Numbered from the stretch's first letter, positions 24,073 to 35,708 are shown. The stretch is 64,000 nucleotides of DNA from Pleurostoma richardsiae (GCA_030052745.1 JANBVO010000008.1:310001-374000); one strand, 5' to 3'. Made by a program: numbers and translations. The notes: generated by a model from the sequence alone, not told the origin.

Positions 24073-25298
24073 ATGAAGATGGCCTCCCTCCTCCCGCTGA
24101 TCCAGGACCTGCTGCCGATGATCATGCCCTCCTCCGTGCAGATCATCCGGGGCTCCGACGTGCCACCGACGCCGAGCCGCGCGCAGCCCGCGCCCGGCTC
24201 CGAGCAGTCGCCGGCGGATGCGGCCCCGATCCGGCTGGTCGACGAGGAGGCGGAAGAGGGTCACGTCGCCGGTGACGCCGCCGTTGACGCCGCCGCCGAC
24301 GCCAAGGCCGTGACATCGGAAGCGGGGTCTGGGGCCGGGCCGGCACACCGCAGTCCTGGTGACGGAGCCGCCGCAGGGCCGCGGATCATTCGCAGGGATG
24401 CAGTGGTGGGTCTGACGGATAGGATGTGTGCGACTGGTGAGTGGACTTTCGGCATGCCCAATCGTGGTTGGCTTTGTAGTCTGCTTGTGCTTGTCCGTGC
24501 CTGTTTACAAGACGCGGCATACTTCTTACTTGTTATCATTGCTCCCATGTGTCGCCTTAGACGGCCAAGAAGACTTCATGAATTCTCCCTGGTAAGGTAT
24601 GCAAGGCGTCTACCAGCCGTCTGTCTACCTGTCTGCCCGTCTGCCCGTCCGTCCGCCCATCCAGAAGAAGCGCGCCGAACAAGGCGACTGCTTGGCACTG
24701 CTGTAATTGTGCTCTTCTCATGTCTTCTACTTTCTGAGCCGGACGGTCTCCTAATTTGCTTCCTGGTTACACTTCCATGTCCAATGAATGTCCCTTCCGT
24801 CCGACCAAGAGGCCCTCCCACAGGACCCTTCCTTACTGTTTCTCTCCCAGTCCTTATAGCAAAGCCCAACTCCGCAACACCAGTCCACCACCACGGCGAA
24901 CAGGGTACGTTCCCACCCACTCCCTACTCCCCAGCCACTCTCTAACCCCCGAGCTAGACGCGATAATATACGCCGTCTCCGGCCACGGCGTCCTCCTCAC
25001 CAGCCCACCAGACGACGACTTCCTCCCGGTCCCGGGACGCAGCAGTAGGAGCACCACCTCCGAGGCGGACCCCACAAGCAGCGACGGTCGGACACATCAC
25101 CAAGAGGCCCGGAGGAACCCCCTCGCGCCGGGCGACTTCGCCGTGATACCACCCTGGACGGAGCACCAGATGGTCAACGAAGGTGGTGCTGAGGACGGCG
25201 ACGTCGTGTGGCTTGTGGTGCGGAGCGGGCAGGCGCCTGTGGAAGTGGACCTCGTGGACTGGGGAGGAGATAGGATAGAGGACGGGAAGGGGAGGTGA
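24073..25298 (+). CDS. Single-domain cupin protein
   Basis: Three exons (24073-24436, 24851-24904, 24958-25298) join in phase to give 252 residues. The middle exon is only 54 nt and carries the first cupin motif, PVHHHGEQ, completed across the next junction as DAIIYAVSGHG. The second motif is GDFAVIPPWTEHQMVN. The two histidines, glutamate and distal histidine are the usual metal ligands of the fold. Introns are 414 bp (donor GTGAGT, acceptor CTCCCAG) and 53 bp (donor GTACGT, branch CTAAC). The N-terminal part after SSVQIIRGSDVPP contains an Ala/Asp/Glu-rich insert that looks disordered. Cupins of this size may be dioxygenases, isomerases or binding proteins; substrate unknown. The start could instead be the nearby in-frame ATG at 24079. 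Confidence 0.78.
24619..24662. repeat. CTGT/CCGT-type pyrimidine-rich microsatellite in intron 1 of the cupin gene
   Basis: Degenerate tandem units of CTGTCTAC, CTGCCCGT and CCGTCCGC type. They lie inside the unusually long first intron. Confidence 0.6.
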
Positions 25299-25478
25299 GG
25301 AACTCGGAGGATTCACTGGCCTCGGTATAGATAGGGTACGGGGGCACGAGGCAGATGAGCTCTTACATGGGATGCATAGGTTGCATAGCGCGGAATGTAA
25401 TTACAATTCTATCTATTGAGTTCGCAACGGTCCCGCCTGGGGGGTATCAACAGCTCCGGATCTAGAAAGAAAGAATAG

Positions 25479-27278
25479 CTAAAAAGAACAGTATCTAGAG
25501 ATAACATCCAAAACCTGGCTGCGGTCCTTCGCGGTATCGAATACCTGCGAGTGATCGAGTGTCGGGAACCACAGTATCTCAATCCCGTCCTTTGTCAGGC
25601 AGCGGCCTCCCCGTTTGTCGCCTCCCGGAGGCGCATGAGCAGCCGCAGTCCCTCCGGCCAACTTTTCGAGGAGCACGTTCTCATCGTACTGTGGTGAGCT
25701 ACCGAGATCCCCGTCACAGAGCAGATACCGCGCAACGCTCAGTGTATCGACAATGAGATCTCTGCCGGAGAGGACGACTGCCACTTTTCTTTTCTTGCCT
25801 TGCGACCCTATCTCCCCGGCGACAGCAACGCCTCCCTTCTCGTCTATCGCGCTCGTGCCTGGAACCCCATTTTCCAGCACCGTCTCATTATCACTTGGCA
25901 GAGACACCAGCTCCTCTTTCCAGATCAGGTTCTCCCTCCAGAAGAAATGTCTGCCTAGCGCCAGCGCCGTTCCCGGATCCATGCTGGCAAAGTACCACAG
26001 CTGCCACTCATTCGCCCGACGAGGGGGCCGCCTCGTGAAGTTGTACGCCACGTCCGGCAGGTGCAGGCATATGCTGACGGGGTCGACGAGGACCGCACCG
26101 GCGACCTTGGGCGCGAGCGTGGGCGACCGCAGGATGTGCGTCGTCAGCACGCTGCCGTAGGAGTGGCTGACGAGGACGAAGCTGTCCCAGCCGTGATGAG
26201 AGACGATGAGCTCCAGTTGGCGGAGGAAGTCGGGGCGGGAGAGTGGCGCGGAGCAGAGGCGCATGGAGATGGGGAGAATCTCGAGGGCAATGACGCCTGT
26301 GTCTTGCGGGATCTCCGCGAGGAACGTCGTGTAAGGGTGGAGGCCGATGCCGATGCCGTGAATGAAAACAACGGGAAGGCTGGTTTTGGAAGTATGTTGT
26401 CGGTACCAGTAGCTCAGCTCACTTGAGGGGGAGCTCCCTTTCCAACCTTGCATGCGGCCAGGAAGTGACGGAAGCAACAACTCCGGCCGCAAGGGGAACA
26501 CACTCAGAGCCCTGCGCCAGGACGGAGCACGTAGTTGGAAGCCGTGCCAGAATAGGGTGCAGTGGGTAGCGAAGTCGACCAGCGAGACAATCGCATACCA
26601 CACGACACTCCGATACCGAGTCTCGACCACGTCAAAGGTCAGCCGGAGAGGAACAGCTGTTCCGCGCCCTGGAGGTAGAGGTCGTCCCAGCATCTTCTCT
26701 GTCCTGCTGAGATAGGAGTCCAGCTCGTGCTCGAGCGCGTCTACGTCCTCTTCGGCCCCGTCGCCTGGAGTCTTGGCGCTTGCATTAAGCAGGGGCTCCT
26801 CCTCCCTGCCAAAGCTGTCATAGGAGACCCATCCTCCGTCGCTGTCCAGCACAGAGTGGTGCTCATGCGAATGAACCCTCTCGACGGATTTTCGGTCGAA
26901 GAAAGCCCATAGAATGAAGTCCTTGACGTTTTCCCGCTTGATTTCTCCTGGATCGGCGCCGAGAAACCACAGCTGGAGGTAGCGCTCGGGATCGGGAACG
27001 CTGGCCAGACATCGTTCGAAGAGTTTCGCCCTCTCCTTTGGTGTCAGGGGTGGTGGGTGTCTGGCAGAGGCGCGTAACCGAGCCTTGAAGGGGAGATAGA
27101 TCAGAACCGCATAGAACAGCTCCAGGGCAAGGAGAGATGTGAAGGCCGTGGTCAGAGTGGGAGGACCGCCGGTGACACGAAGCAAGGCGATGAGTAAGAC
27201 GCACAACGAGATGCTGTGCTGCACGAGGATGATGCAGACGCGGATGAAGACCAGCTCCAGCAGCGACGTCCCGATCAT
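25479..27278 (-). CDS. Membrane-anchored alpha/beta hydrolase
   Basis: A single exon of 599 residues. Two hydrophobic segments near residues 8-33 and 42-62 suggest N-terminal membrane anchoring. The hydrolase core begins around residue 300: oxyanion motif HGIGIG at 307-312, nucleophile elbow SHSYGS with Ser373, acid Asp507 in SGRD, and His576 in LDHSQVF. All three catalytic residues are therefore present and in order. The elbow lacks the usual first glycine (S-H-S-x-G instead of G-x-S-x-G), a variant seen in fungal hydrolases. A long regulatory-looking region (residues 100-290) precedes the core. The likely activity is lipase/esterase-like on a membrane; the substrate is not evident. The next gene (HRI1-like) is divergent about 620 bp away. 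Confidence 0.85.
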   Translation of the reverse strand: MIGTSLLELVFIRVCIILVQHSISLCVLLIALLRVTGGPPTLTTAFTSLLALELFYAVLIYLPFKARLRASARHPPPLTPKERAKLFERCLASVPDPERYLQLWFLGADPGEIKRENVKDFILWAFFDRKSVERVHSHEHHSVLDSDGGWVSYDSFGREEEPLLNASAKTPGDGAEEDVDALEHELDSYLSRTEKMLGRPLPPGRGTAVPLRLTFDVVETRYRSVVWYAIVSLVDFATHCTLFWHGFQLRAPSWRRALSVFPLRPELLLPSLPGRMQGWKGSSPSSELSYWYRQHTSKTSLPVVFIHGIGIGLHPYTTFLAEIPQDTGVIALEILPISMRLCSAPLSRPDFLRQLELIVSHHGWDSFVLVSHSYGSVLTTHILRSPTLAPKVAGAVLVDPVSICLHLPDVAYNFTRRPPRRANEWQLWYFASMDPGTALALGRHFFWRENLIWKEELVSLPSDNETVLENGVPGTSAIDEKGGVAVAGEIGSQGKKRKVAVVLSGRDLIVDTLSVARYLLCDGDLGSSPQYDENVLLEKLAGGTAAAHAPPGGDKRGGRCLTKDGIEILWFPTLDHSQVFDTAKDRSQVLDVISRYCSF

Positions 27279-27902
27279 GATGTCTCAACTACTGCCGGAC
27301 CTCTGCCGTGCCCAACAGGGCGAGATATTGCTGGAGAGAAGAGGACAGTGTGATCAGGATGGCCTCGTAGCAGAGCCCGGGGTTGTTAGTCGGCATCATC
27401 AAAGAGAGAAGGACATGGCGTTGAGATTTCTTTAAGGGTCCTGCTTATGAGGACTTTCTGATAGGGAGACGCTGGTATTAATGCGACCGCAGCTGGTGAC
27501 CGGCAGGTGATAGACCGAGGGATGTTCTTATGTACAAATACTTGAATTTCCTAAGGGAGAGGGTGCCCAACGGTTGGGACGGTTCAGCGATTGTCACATG
27601 CCTTTAACGGGAAATGGGGCCATTGTGCCTGCCTGGAGCAAAAGCTGGTGCTGCAACTGCCGGTTTCAGAAGGGATGACGTTGACAGCCACGGTTCCGCC
27701 ACTGATTGGCTGAAAGTCGACAAGCTTTCAGGGCCGTACCCCGCGTTTACCCTTTAGGCTCCTCCCGCACACCCCTCTTACCTTGAGGTACCTCAACGGC
27801 GGAACTGTGCCACATCACTCCGTGTCTCTGCAAGGTGCTCGTGGGTGACCGGAAGATATCAGGATCGATATCCTTGTCGCTTCCAACACTGGACTCTCCA
27901 AT
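27279..27902. other. Divergent intergenic region
   Basis: Shared upstream region of the hydrolase (-) and the HRI1-like gene (+). No further gene is supported. Confidence 0.5.
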
Positions 27903-28604
27903 ATGGGAAGCATCTCCACGCGGAGCCACATCCGCTGGCTGCCAGACCCCGCCAGTGAACCGACCTCGACGCTGGTGCTCACGTCTCCCGGGCGGCGGTT
28001 CGTCGACGTGCGCGTCCTGAAGCCAGCGCTGCGGGATGATGAGCCGAAAAATCTCTCGCCGGACCAGCTGGACTGGGCGTTCGGAGGGACCTCGGAATCG
28101 TCACAGCGTGACGATGGGCACGGAGGAAAGGTGGCCCATTCGACGTTCCAGCACTGGGTCGACTCACGTGCACACGCCGCCGAGCAGATCCGGGACGAGG
28201 GCGACATGTTTCCTCAGCCGGACGGCACGACTCTTGAGACGGGCAAGATGGTGAATCCTGCGACGGGTGTCGAGACAGACTACGAGGAGGTATGGAAGGA
28301 CGAAGAGCCCATCTGGATTGACGGAGCATCAGTGCCGTGCACAGTGCTCCAGCTGCAAGACGACGACCGCGGTGTTCGGGGAATGGTGGTCCGCCTGGGT
28401 CAGTACTGCCAGGGAGTGATGAGGGAGGGGGACGATTTCACAGCCGAGAGATGGGAATGGCGTGCTGCCCGCTGGGCCTTGACTGCACGGGTTGGCAATG
28501 GAAGAGTACCCTGCTCGGGTGTCGCAAATCTGGATCCCCAGCTCAAAACTGGAGACGCTCTCGACGACGGCGATTACAGATGGAAGATCGTTGAGCGGAC
28601 ATAG
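27903..28604 (+). CDS. HRI1: HRI1-family protein
   Basis: Intronless, 233 residues from the ATG at 27903. The start MGSIS followed by IRWLPDPASEPTSTLVLTSP and RRFVDVRVLKP resembles the first beta-barrel half of fungal HRI1 proteins; a second repeat-like half contains WEWRAARWALTARVGNG. In budding yeast Hri1 is a non-essential cytosolic protein reported to interact with Hrr25 kinase; no enzymatic activity is known. Acidic and Trp-rich, with no signal peptide. The family assignment rests on recognising the pattern and was not confirmed by a search. A lipocalin-like hypothetical protein is the alternative. Confidence 0.65.
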   Translation: MGSISTRSHIRWLPDPASEPTSTLVLTSPGRRFVDVRVLKPALRDDEPKNLSPDQLDWAFGGTSESSQRDDGHGGKVAHSTFQHWVDSRAHAAEQIRDEGDMFPQPDGTTLETGKMVNPATGVETDYEEVWKDEEPIWIDGASVPCTVLQLQDDDRGVRGMVVRLGQYCQGVMREGDDFTAERWEWRAARWALTARVGNGRVPCSGVANLDPQLKTGDALDDGDYRWKIVERT

Positions 28605-29208
28605 CTCTAATAGCTAAGAGATACTGGTCTGGCAGATCTGGCAGGTCGTTGAAGCTATCGGACAGCAGATAGGGGGAGGACCCTGAAAATCACATGCGCG
28701 ACACCTGGGAAGAGGTACAGTACCTTGCCAGTTGAGCCCCCTGATTGGCTGGAAATATCCCGCCAATCGTCAGCTTCCACTCTCAAGGAGAGGCCGCAGT
28801 ACCTTTTCAGCCCTGCCGTACAAATTAGCGTGGCGACGTCATTGAAATTGACCGTCGGTTTGGCCATCGAAAGAAGACGTTGGTTCTCTAACTGGAGATG
28901 ACGATGATATCCCAGGAGGCAGAGAGCACGTAGCTCGTGCTGTGATTCCTCTTTCTGGATCCCCTATTTGTGTTCTCCGTACAAGACCAACGCCTCCTCT
29001 TCTCCCATAGTCCTCTCTGTCATTTCTCAGCAGAAATCTTTACCTTTTCATCCGGAAAATTCCCTTGACCGCCGAGGATCGAGCGGAATCAGCGCCCGCC
29101 ACGATATTCGGCTCCTAGACCTTGCCCGGGCTCCTTCAACTTTCTACTCCAGGCTGCCACTCTAACAGAGCTTTTTATATCACTTCTGCGTTCCAGATTG
29201 TCTCCGAA
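28605..29208. other. Intergenic region, promoter of the DUF1769-type gene
   Basis: The last 250 bases are pyrimidine-rich (CTCTTCTCCC, CTCTCTGTC) as in fungal leaders. No gene is supported. Confidence 0.5.
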
Positions 29209-30551
29209 ATGGCGGACAAGTATGTCCTCCGCGTCACCGCGGGCCCTTCCTACGACCTCTCGAGCCACACCGAGGTGCCGGTCAACTCAACCGAACCCGT
29301 CAAGCTCTCCACTCCGCACATTGACGTCGACCTCAATGTTCGCATCCAGAACTACTCCGGCCTGCCGCGTGACTCACCCTCCACTTCGCCTTACTTCTCT
29401 GCCGAGCCGCACGCACGGAACGCCGACCAGTACAGCATCGCCTTCCGCTTCACGCCCAAGAAGCCGGCTCAGAACGGGAGCGCCAAGACCGCGGATACTG
29501 GCGCGACAGACCCGCCAGCGGAGGCGGACGATGACAATGACGATGATGATGATTCCGAGGAGGACTCTGAGGAGGACTCCGAGGACGATCTTGAAGGCAT
29601 CTCCGGCGCGGATCTGCAGTTCGGCAATGACTTCGACCACCCAATCCGGGACCGCCTCCCGCCCGGCTTCGGCACCGCCATGAATATCGTCCGGTGGTGG
29701 ATCGATCCGGGCCTGGAGGGCGACCCCTACGCCGACGAGCCGTACCTGTACGGCCCGGCGCTTAGCTCCTTCAACTCCATCCACGTCGGCCCCGGCACCT
29801 TCGACGAGGACAAGGGGGGTCTTTGGCTGGAGGAGGGCGGCGATGACGAGGGACTGGAGGCGCGACGGGCCGTCGGCGCTCCGGATGATGCCAAAGGAAG
29901 GATGAAGTGGGCGCTGAGGAATGAGAGCAAAGAAGCGTGGGTGTGGGAGTACGGCAGGACGTATGGGGTGGACTTCTTCAACCCGTACATCGACTTCTCC
30001 GAGTTTGCGCTCAGGTTACCGGGTTTCCATCTGCCCATTATGAAGTACTGGGATGGACAGGGTCTACGGTGAGTTGGGTCTACTTGCTTCTCTTCCCCAT
30101 CTCCGTGTCACCGTGGTCGATTATGCCACTATGCCACCATGGTCGACTGCATGCAAGCTGCATGTTACACTGCCACTCCTACTCAATATATGGTATTCGC
30201 TGGGCGAGGGCTGCATTCTCATCATTTTTAATCGGCAGGGCCAGAGGGAAGCGCTCACACCAGCTTAGGTATGTGCTGCGCAACCGCGCCACCAAGGACG
30301 TCTACCTCGTCGTCCTCTTCACGCTCTACCTCAAGGAGGACGTCAACGAGGACGGCTCCATCAAACCCGAGGCGCTGAAGGCGTACTCGAGGACCGCTGC
30401 ACCGCTAGGAGGCACCGAGCCCACTGAAGACGAGGAAGAGGACGAGGAAGAGGAGTTCGACGGCGAGAAGGCTATTGAGGAGGCGAGGAGGAAACTCAGC
30501 ACGGTGGACGTCGGCGACAAGGAGGAGACGAGCGCGGATGACGTGGATTGA
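29209..30551 (+). CDS. DUF1769-family fungal protein
   Basis: Two exons (29209-30068 and 30269-30551) across a 200-bp intron (donor GTGAGT, acceptor CTTAG, phase 2) give 380 residues. The central region carries the pattern I associate with the fungal DUF1769 family: NIVRWWIDPGLEGD, a YGVDFFNPYIDFSEFALRLPGF block, and the stretch KYWDGQGLRYVLRNR, which is rebuilt only by splicing. Two acidic low-complexity segments (Asp/Glu runs near residues 105-130 and 335-345) flank the domain. There is no signal peptide or membrane span. Function unknown. The splice junction restores the conserved YVLRNR motif, which supports the model. Confidence 0.8.
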
Positions 30552-31215
30552 TCGTGTCTGGTGGGGTGATACTTACGAGAGATGAGTCCATGAAGGAATG
30601 GTCGGCATGCAACGAGATACCTTCTCCGCTTGACCGATCACACCGAAATATGTCCTGTTTTCCACAACTGAACAGTTGACGGCCGCCTGGTAGCGTTTGA
30701 ATGGTGCCCCTGAAATACGGTGGTTTATCTGCTTAAGTGCCCCGGCACTGAACTGTGAATGGCATCCCCCTCAGCTTCTACCTACTCCTGAAGTCGTACG
30801 AAAAATAAAAGTATTCAGATTGCACACTGGTAGATCGTTCTGTAAGTCCTGCCATTAGACTGGCATAATGCCCCCGTTCCCGTTGCGCTACTCCTTCACC
30901 GCCACCTAGATATCGCGAGACATCTGTACTCTGCGTCTTTCTTCGCTCCGACACACTCCGTGGAGCTCCGTATCCAGAAAACAAGACCTGAGTAACGAGC
31001 AGTTCAAGATAGAAAAGAAATGACTGGTCCAAGTGAGTGACAGAAGGGGGACGTAGAGGTCTTATCTGAAAGGTCCCTGAGGTGACTACAAACTAGGGGT
31101 TCTCGGACTGGGACCGGAATCGCGCCACCAAGGATAAAAGTTAGGAGAAAATCAGGAGTACGCAAAAAGAAATCTAAAGTTGTCCATATTTGAAGTCCGC
31201 CATATCATGACTCTC
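30552..31215. other. Intergenic region
   Basis: Lies between the DUF1769 gene and the end of the NLR relic, with ordinary composition. The 84-codon minus frame at 30778-31032 has no support. Confidence 0.45.
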
Positions 31216-34200
31216 TTAAGGAGCTCTCATCCATATAGTATCGGCAGCCGGGCCCCCGACCCAGATATAAAAGTCGTCCTCCCGCGCCCACTCAAGGGCT
31301 TCCCGATCGAGTAGCTCCTTCGCCTCCTCGAATTTCCTTCCTCGCACAAGTCGGAAGGCCTTTTCCGCGAGGTCGAGCAGCCTCGGCGGGTCTAGGACTG
31401 TAAAAGCGTCCTCGAGCTCGTCGGCCAGCTATAAGGATGACTCGTCCCTTTCGACGACGAGGCCGTCAAAGTTTGAGCTTGCCCGGTCACTATCGCCCTT
31501 ACCGCCGCGGCGTCGTAGCAAGTCGGCGAGGTCGATGATAACCTAGAGGAGCGTACGGGTGTACTCGTCGCGGCCAGTCGTAATGACGAGACTCTATAAT
31601 AAGTCGATCGCCTAATCTAGCTCGCCGCCATCGGAGAGGAGGAGCGCCTTGAGATACTGCACCTGGTAGTGCCGGCCCGGGAGCGCTAGAGTGTTCCCGT
31701 CCTTCTCGATCTTTGATAGCTATTTACGAGCATCTATGATCCTTTTAAAGTTTCGGAACGCGATAAGGAACTCGATAGCTACGTCTAGAAATAGAAAATA
31801 GCTAAATAGCTACTTAAGGAGGCGAAAGCTCAAGGCCTGCTAGAGGTTTATAATGTACTCTTCGATTGGCCCGAATTTACGTTAAATACTGCCGATAAGC
31901 ACTTAGAACATTATTACTATATTATCGTTATTATCGTACTTCTCCTTCCTCTTATTAAAGATCGAGTCAAGTAAATTCAACGTTATTTCTAACTTTCCGA
32001 CTTCGATAAGTAAGAGGGTGTACTATAACTTTAACACCTAGTATATAAAACTATCGGGACCGGCCATTTTTAATAAGCCGGTCGAAGAGGTTCTTTACGT
32101 AGTAAAGGAGGAAGTAAAGTCGGTTATATAGTATTCGGTCTAACCCTTATAAAATATAGTTTTAAAATACTTTAAATTTCGTATTTTAATAATATTACGC
32201 TTAATCTCGACGACTTTATTATAGACGGAATACGTTTCTTTAAGCCGGCTATTATATATATATAAGAAGGTTATATCGGTACAGGTTTTTAAGGTAAAGA
32301 AATAGTAAAATCCTAATAATATTACTAGTTTCTAAGTAACTTATTTATAAAGCGTTATTATCGCCTCAACGTCGATAATAGTAACATAGTAATACCTTAG
32401 TTTTATTAACGGTAACTACTTTAGAACGGTATTTAATTCTACGGAATTATAATATTCCCGGTTCGTAAACTTATATAAAACGCTAAAGTAGTCGCCTAAG
32501 TTAACATATCTTCGTTTATCCTCTAAAAAGCTTAAGTACTACGTTTCTAGTATAAAATAAGTAGAAATAACTTCGGAAAAATCCGATGATCCCTTTAAAG
32601 TAGTCTCACCCTAAAATACGAAATTCAAAAAGTATAAAAATTCTTTTAACCGGTCAAGTAACATTATATTTAACAAGGGAATAGCCGTAATATATACGAA
32701 CTAGAACTTCATTAAATAAAAGTACGATAATCCGTTTTCTAAGTCGTTATCTAAGTTATCGTAATAGAAAAAAACGGTATATTTATATCCATAATTCGAC
32801 CTAAGAAAGTACCCGATCCTATCGAATAAAAAGTACGTCTTTACTAAGAGTATTTTTAAGTACTATAATACGAAGTATATATTTAATTTTATCGAAGTTA
32901 CGAAAACTATTATCTTCGAATCTTTAATAATTAAGAAACAATATTTATCGAAGAGAAATTCGCAGATAAATAAGTACGTAAAGTTCACTTTACCGCCGAT
33001 TAATATTATAAGAAGTTTATATAAACGCATAATAATCTCTTCGTATACGTCTACGCGTATCTAAAGGGTCGCAGTAATTTCTTTAACATTTAAAGTCTAA
33101 CACGCTCCGCAAAACATCACCAAGATCTGCCGGCGTTTTTATAGTACGATATCGTTTAGATCAGTATTTATTCTAAGTAACCCGTCATATAACCTCCTAA
33201 GTTCACGCAACGTCTTCTTAAACCGTTTCAGAAAATCTTTACCGACGTAAAATTTTAAGTAGCTCACTATAATAATAACCTATAAAAAACTTCCTTCCAT
33301 TAACGAAATAATCCTCTTAATAACTTTCTTTCTTTCTTCCGAGAAAAGAATAACTTACTAGATCTTAGCAAATACGAAGTTCACGATAAAAGTAACTATT
33401 ATGTTTTCAGTTAACGTAATCTATATAATTAAACCTAGCTGTTTTTTTAAGGAAAGTTGTAGTTACAAAAAAATAATAATCTTTTCCTTAATAATATTAA
33501 GGAAGCTTATTAAAACTTCTACGACTAAATTAAGGTAGCTTACGTTATATTAATCGAAGGCGTTAATAACTAGGAAATATTCGGGTTAAAGAATCAGTAG
33601 CTTCAATACTAAAGGTTATAATCTCCTAAAAGAATAAGACTACGGCCCTATACTAAGGAACTTTCGACGTATCTATTAAATATTCGGGATAATATCGGCG
33701 TACTGATCTCCTATTAACCTAAACGGCCTACATAGTACCTATCCGAAGAAAGAAGTTACCAAATTAAATAGATTCGAGAACTACGTATTAAACTGAAACG
33801 CGTAACTAAAAACCGCTCGTATAATCTACGATTACCAGCCGATAATATTACTTGCCAGAACAGACTTACCGCACCCTACTTTACCGTATATCCAGAACAA
33901 TCCCAACGTCTCGGACTAGTACCACGAACGAAAGGAGTCATTGTCTCGCAGCCAGCTACATAAATCGCCGTATATATGCTCTGCAGAGATCGGGAGTGAG
34001 TTGGCGGTCGCCAGCCACTCCTTCAGCGGTTCGAGTATCATGTCGGCTCGAGCTTGCATGTTAATTCCAGTTCCATTACGATGGGGTGGGTTGACGATAT
34101 GAACTTAACAAGCGGTGAGAGGAAGAGAAATCATCCGATGGGGCAGTGGAATGCAACTCTCCAGCCATTTGCATGCCATTCTCAGCACTCCTAAGGGGCT

Positions 34201-35708
34201 GCAATGGAACTTACCTCGGTCCAATCGCACCATCGAGATGAGCGCTTCCTTCGTGCCCAAGACATCTACATCAGCTCCTCTGTTAGCATTAGGATCGGCC
34301 ACGAATGACGGAACCTCGAACGCGAATGGAATGGCATCCGAAACGAGGCGGGAGAAGGCTTTGAGGGGGCAGGGAAGACAGAGGCTTTGCTATCTGCGGG
34401 GTTTGAGCCCTAGGTGAGCACTGTCGAGGCTCGGTTACATAGCCCAGGTGTAGATTAGGCGCCACCTGATTTTTGCTGCAGCCTTGTTTTCCCATTGGAT
34501 ATCGAGGTTTCACCTTCGGGAAGCTTGTACGCCTCTCCTTGGTTTGTGGCTGTCACCTTGATTGGATGCTCTGTAGCAACTAGCCCCAAGGAGAAGAAAC
34601 AGAATCATTCGCACCTTGTTTCAAGGATGATCTTGTCAGGTCAATCTCAAACATGAGGCTCTCATAGTTGCGTCTCAGTATTTCTGGTACTTCGACACCT
34701 GTAGCTCTCGTTGTCAGCCTCCCCAACCTCATGCGGGAACGGCAAAGGGCGGGGAGTGTCTCACAAGTCCGGTTGGCTGCGTGCAAGTATTTGTCAGTAC
34801 AGAACATAACGCAAAACACTGGCCAAGCCCTCAAGCTAGGGCTTGTATATTGGATTTTACCTCTAGTTTGCACCTCGGAATCTAAGGTTTCTGCAGCGTC
34901 CCTGAGCATCTGTAGCCTCCTTCGCATCTTCTCTTTTGTGGAACTGAAGTGCTGCCGTCCGTACCTCACTAGCTTCTAGTTAGATAATATGAAGTTAAAT
35001 ATGACTTCAGAGATGATGTTAAAGGTGTCATGTCAGAAATTTATCGCGGCAAGATACGTACACAGCGCAATGTTCCTGTGGTGATGAATGGCAGTCATGA
35101 GAAAGCCCAGAACCTCGACGTATAAGTCGATTACAGCTCTTTCGATCCTGTCACACGTTGCGAAAAGATCCAAAATATCTTTCCATCGTCCTGTATGGCG
35201 TATAATGTGTACTAAGCCATCTATTACGATCTTCGAGGTCTCCTCTTCGTCAACAACACCCTTGGGCCTCATCAGCAGTATAGCTTTAAGTTAGCGGAGT
35301 TGTGTTACCTGGAGAAGTGTCTGAATCGGAAGCCAGACTATAACAGTTATCCCAGGTTGCTGTTTAATGAGAGCATCAATCACCGTCGAGTTTCTCTCAA
35401 GCAAATGGAAGACTTGGAGGCAGGCTGTGATGACAGGACTTTTGGTCTTTGCGATACGACTGAGGGTTAAAACGGCTTGCTGAACGAGGCTTTCGGAAGT
35501 GATTTCTGAAGAGCCGGAGTCGTTTGTGCTGTGAATGTACTTCTTGCTTTTTTCCTTCTTCTTTAATGCTGAGTTGTGTCTCTAACGTTCCTTTTGGCAC
35601 CTCAGCTTTCAGGGACCGGGAAGGCGAGCTCCTTACCTCAATCGCCTGCTGCCACCACCTTTTGTCCACGTCTCGAGCAAAGGAATTGAGACTCTCTTGC
35701 TGCTCCAT
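31216..35708 (-). pseudogene. RIP-inactivated NLR-type NACHT NTPase
   Basis: Relic of a fungal STAND/NLR signalling ATPase. The 5' part (35708 to ~33850) is still readable. Exon 35708-35637 starts MEQQESLNSF. Further helical exons include VIDLYVEVLGFLMTAIHHHR, typical of the N-terminal domain that precedes fungal NACHT modules (DUF7708-like). A splice from 34215 to 34052 restores RLDRARADM, followed by CSWLRDNDSFRSWY. Walker A is intact as GKVGCGKS (33886-33863). Downstream the same frame is littered with stops: nine between Walker A and the Walker B relic (FLVINAFD, about 33576-33550). It stays in register for 889 codons to a TAA at 31218-31216. The C-terminal ~160 codons are again legible as helical repeat-like sequence, with a few TAG codons where CAG or TGG is expected. 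Changes look like transitions only. Exon boundaries in the first kilobase are tentative. Confidence 0.85.
31720..33850. other. AT-rich RIP tract
   Basis: G+C falls to about 20-32% in lines I counted, against more than 50% in neighbouring genes. In roughly 32161-33000 I count only one TpG and about thirteen CpA on the plus strand, while TpA is everywhere and CpG persists. That is the footprint of RIP (C to T in CpA). TpG is nearly absent and CpA is not, so CpA on the minus (coding) strand was hit hardest. The tract coincides with the NACHT core and following repeats of the NLR relic and contains no transposon features. Confidence 0.88.

Noticed and set aside
31720-33850. AT-rich tract as a transposon, centromere fragment or rDNA spacer
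   Set aside because: No terminal repeats or transposase relics. The NACHT frame runs through it in register, so a RIP-mutated gene explains it better.
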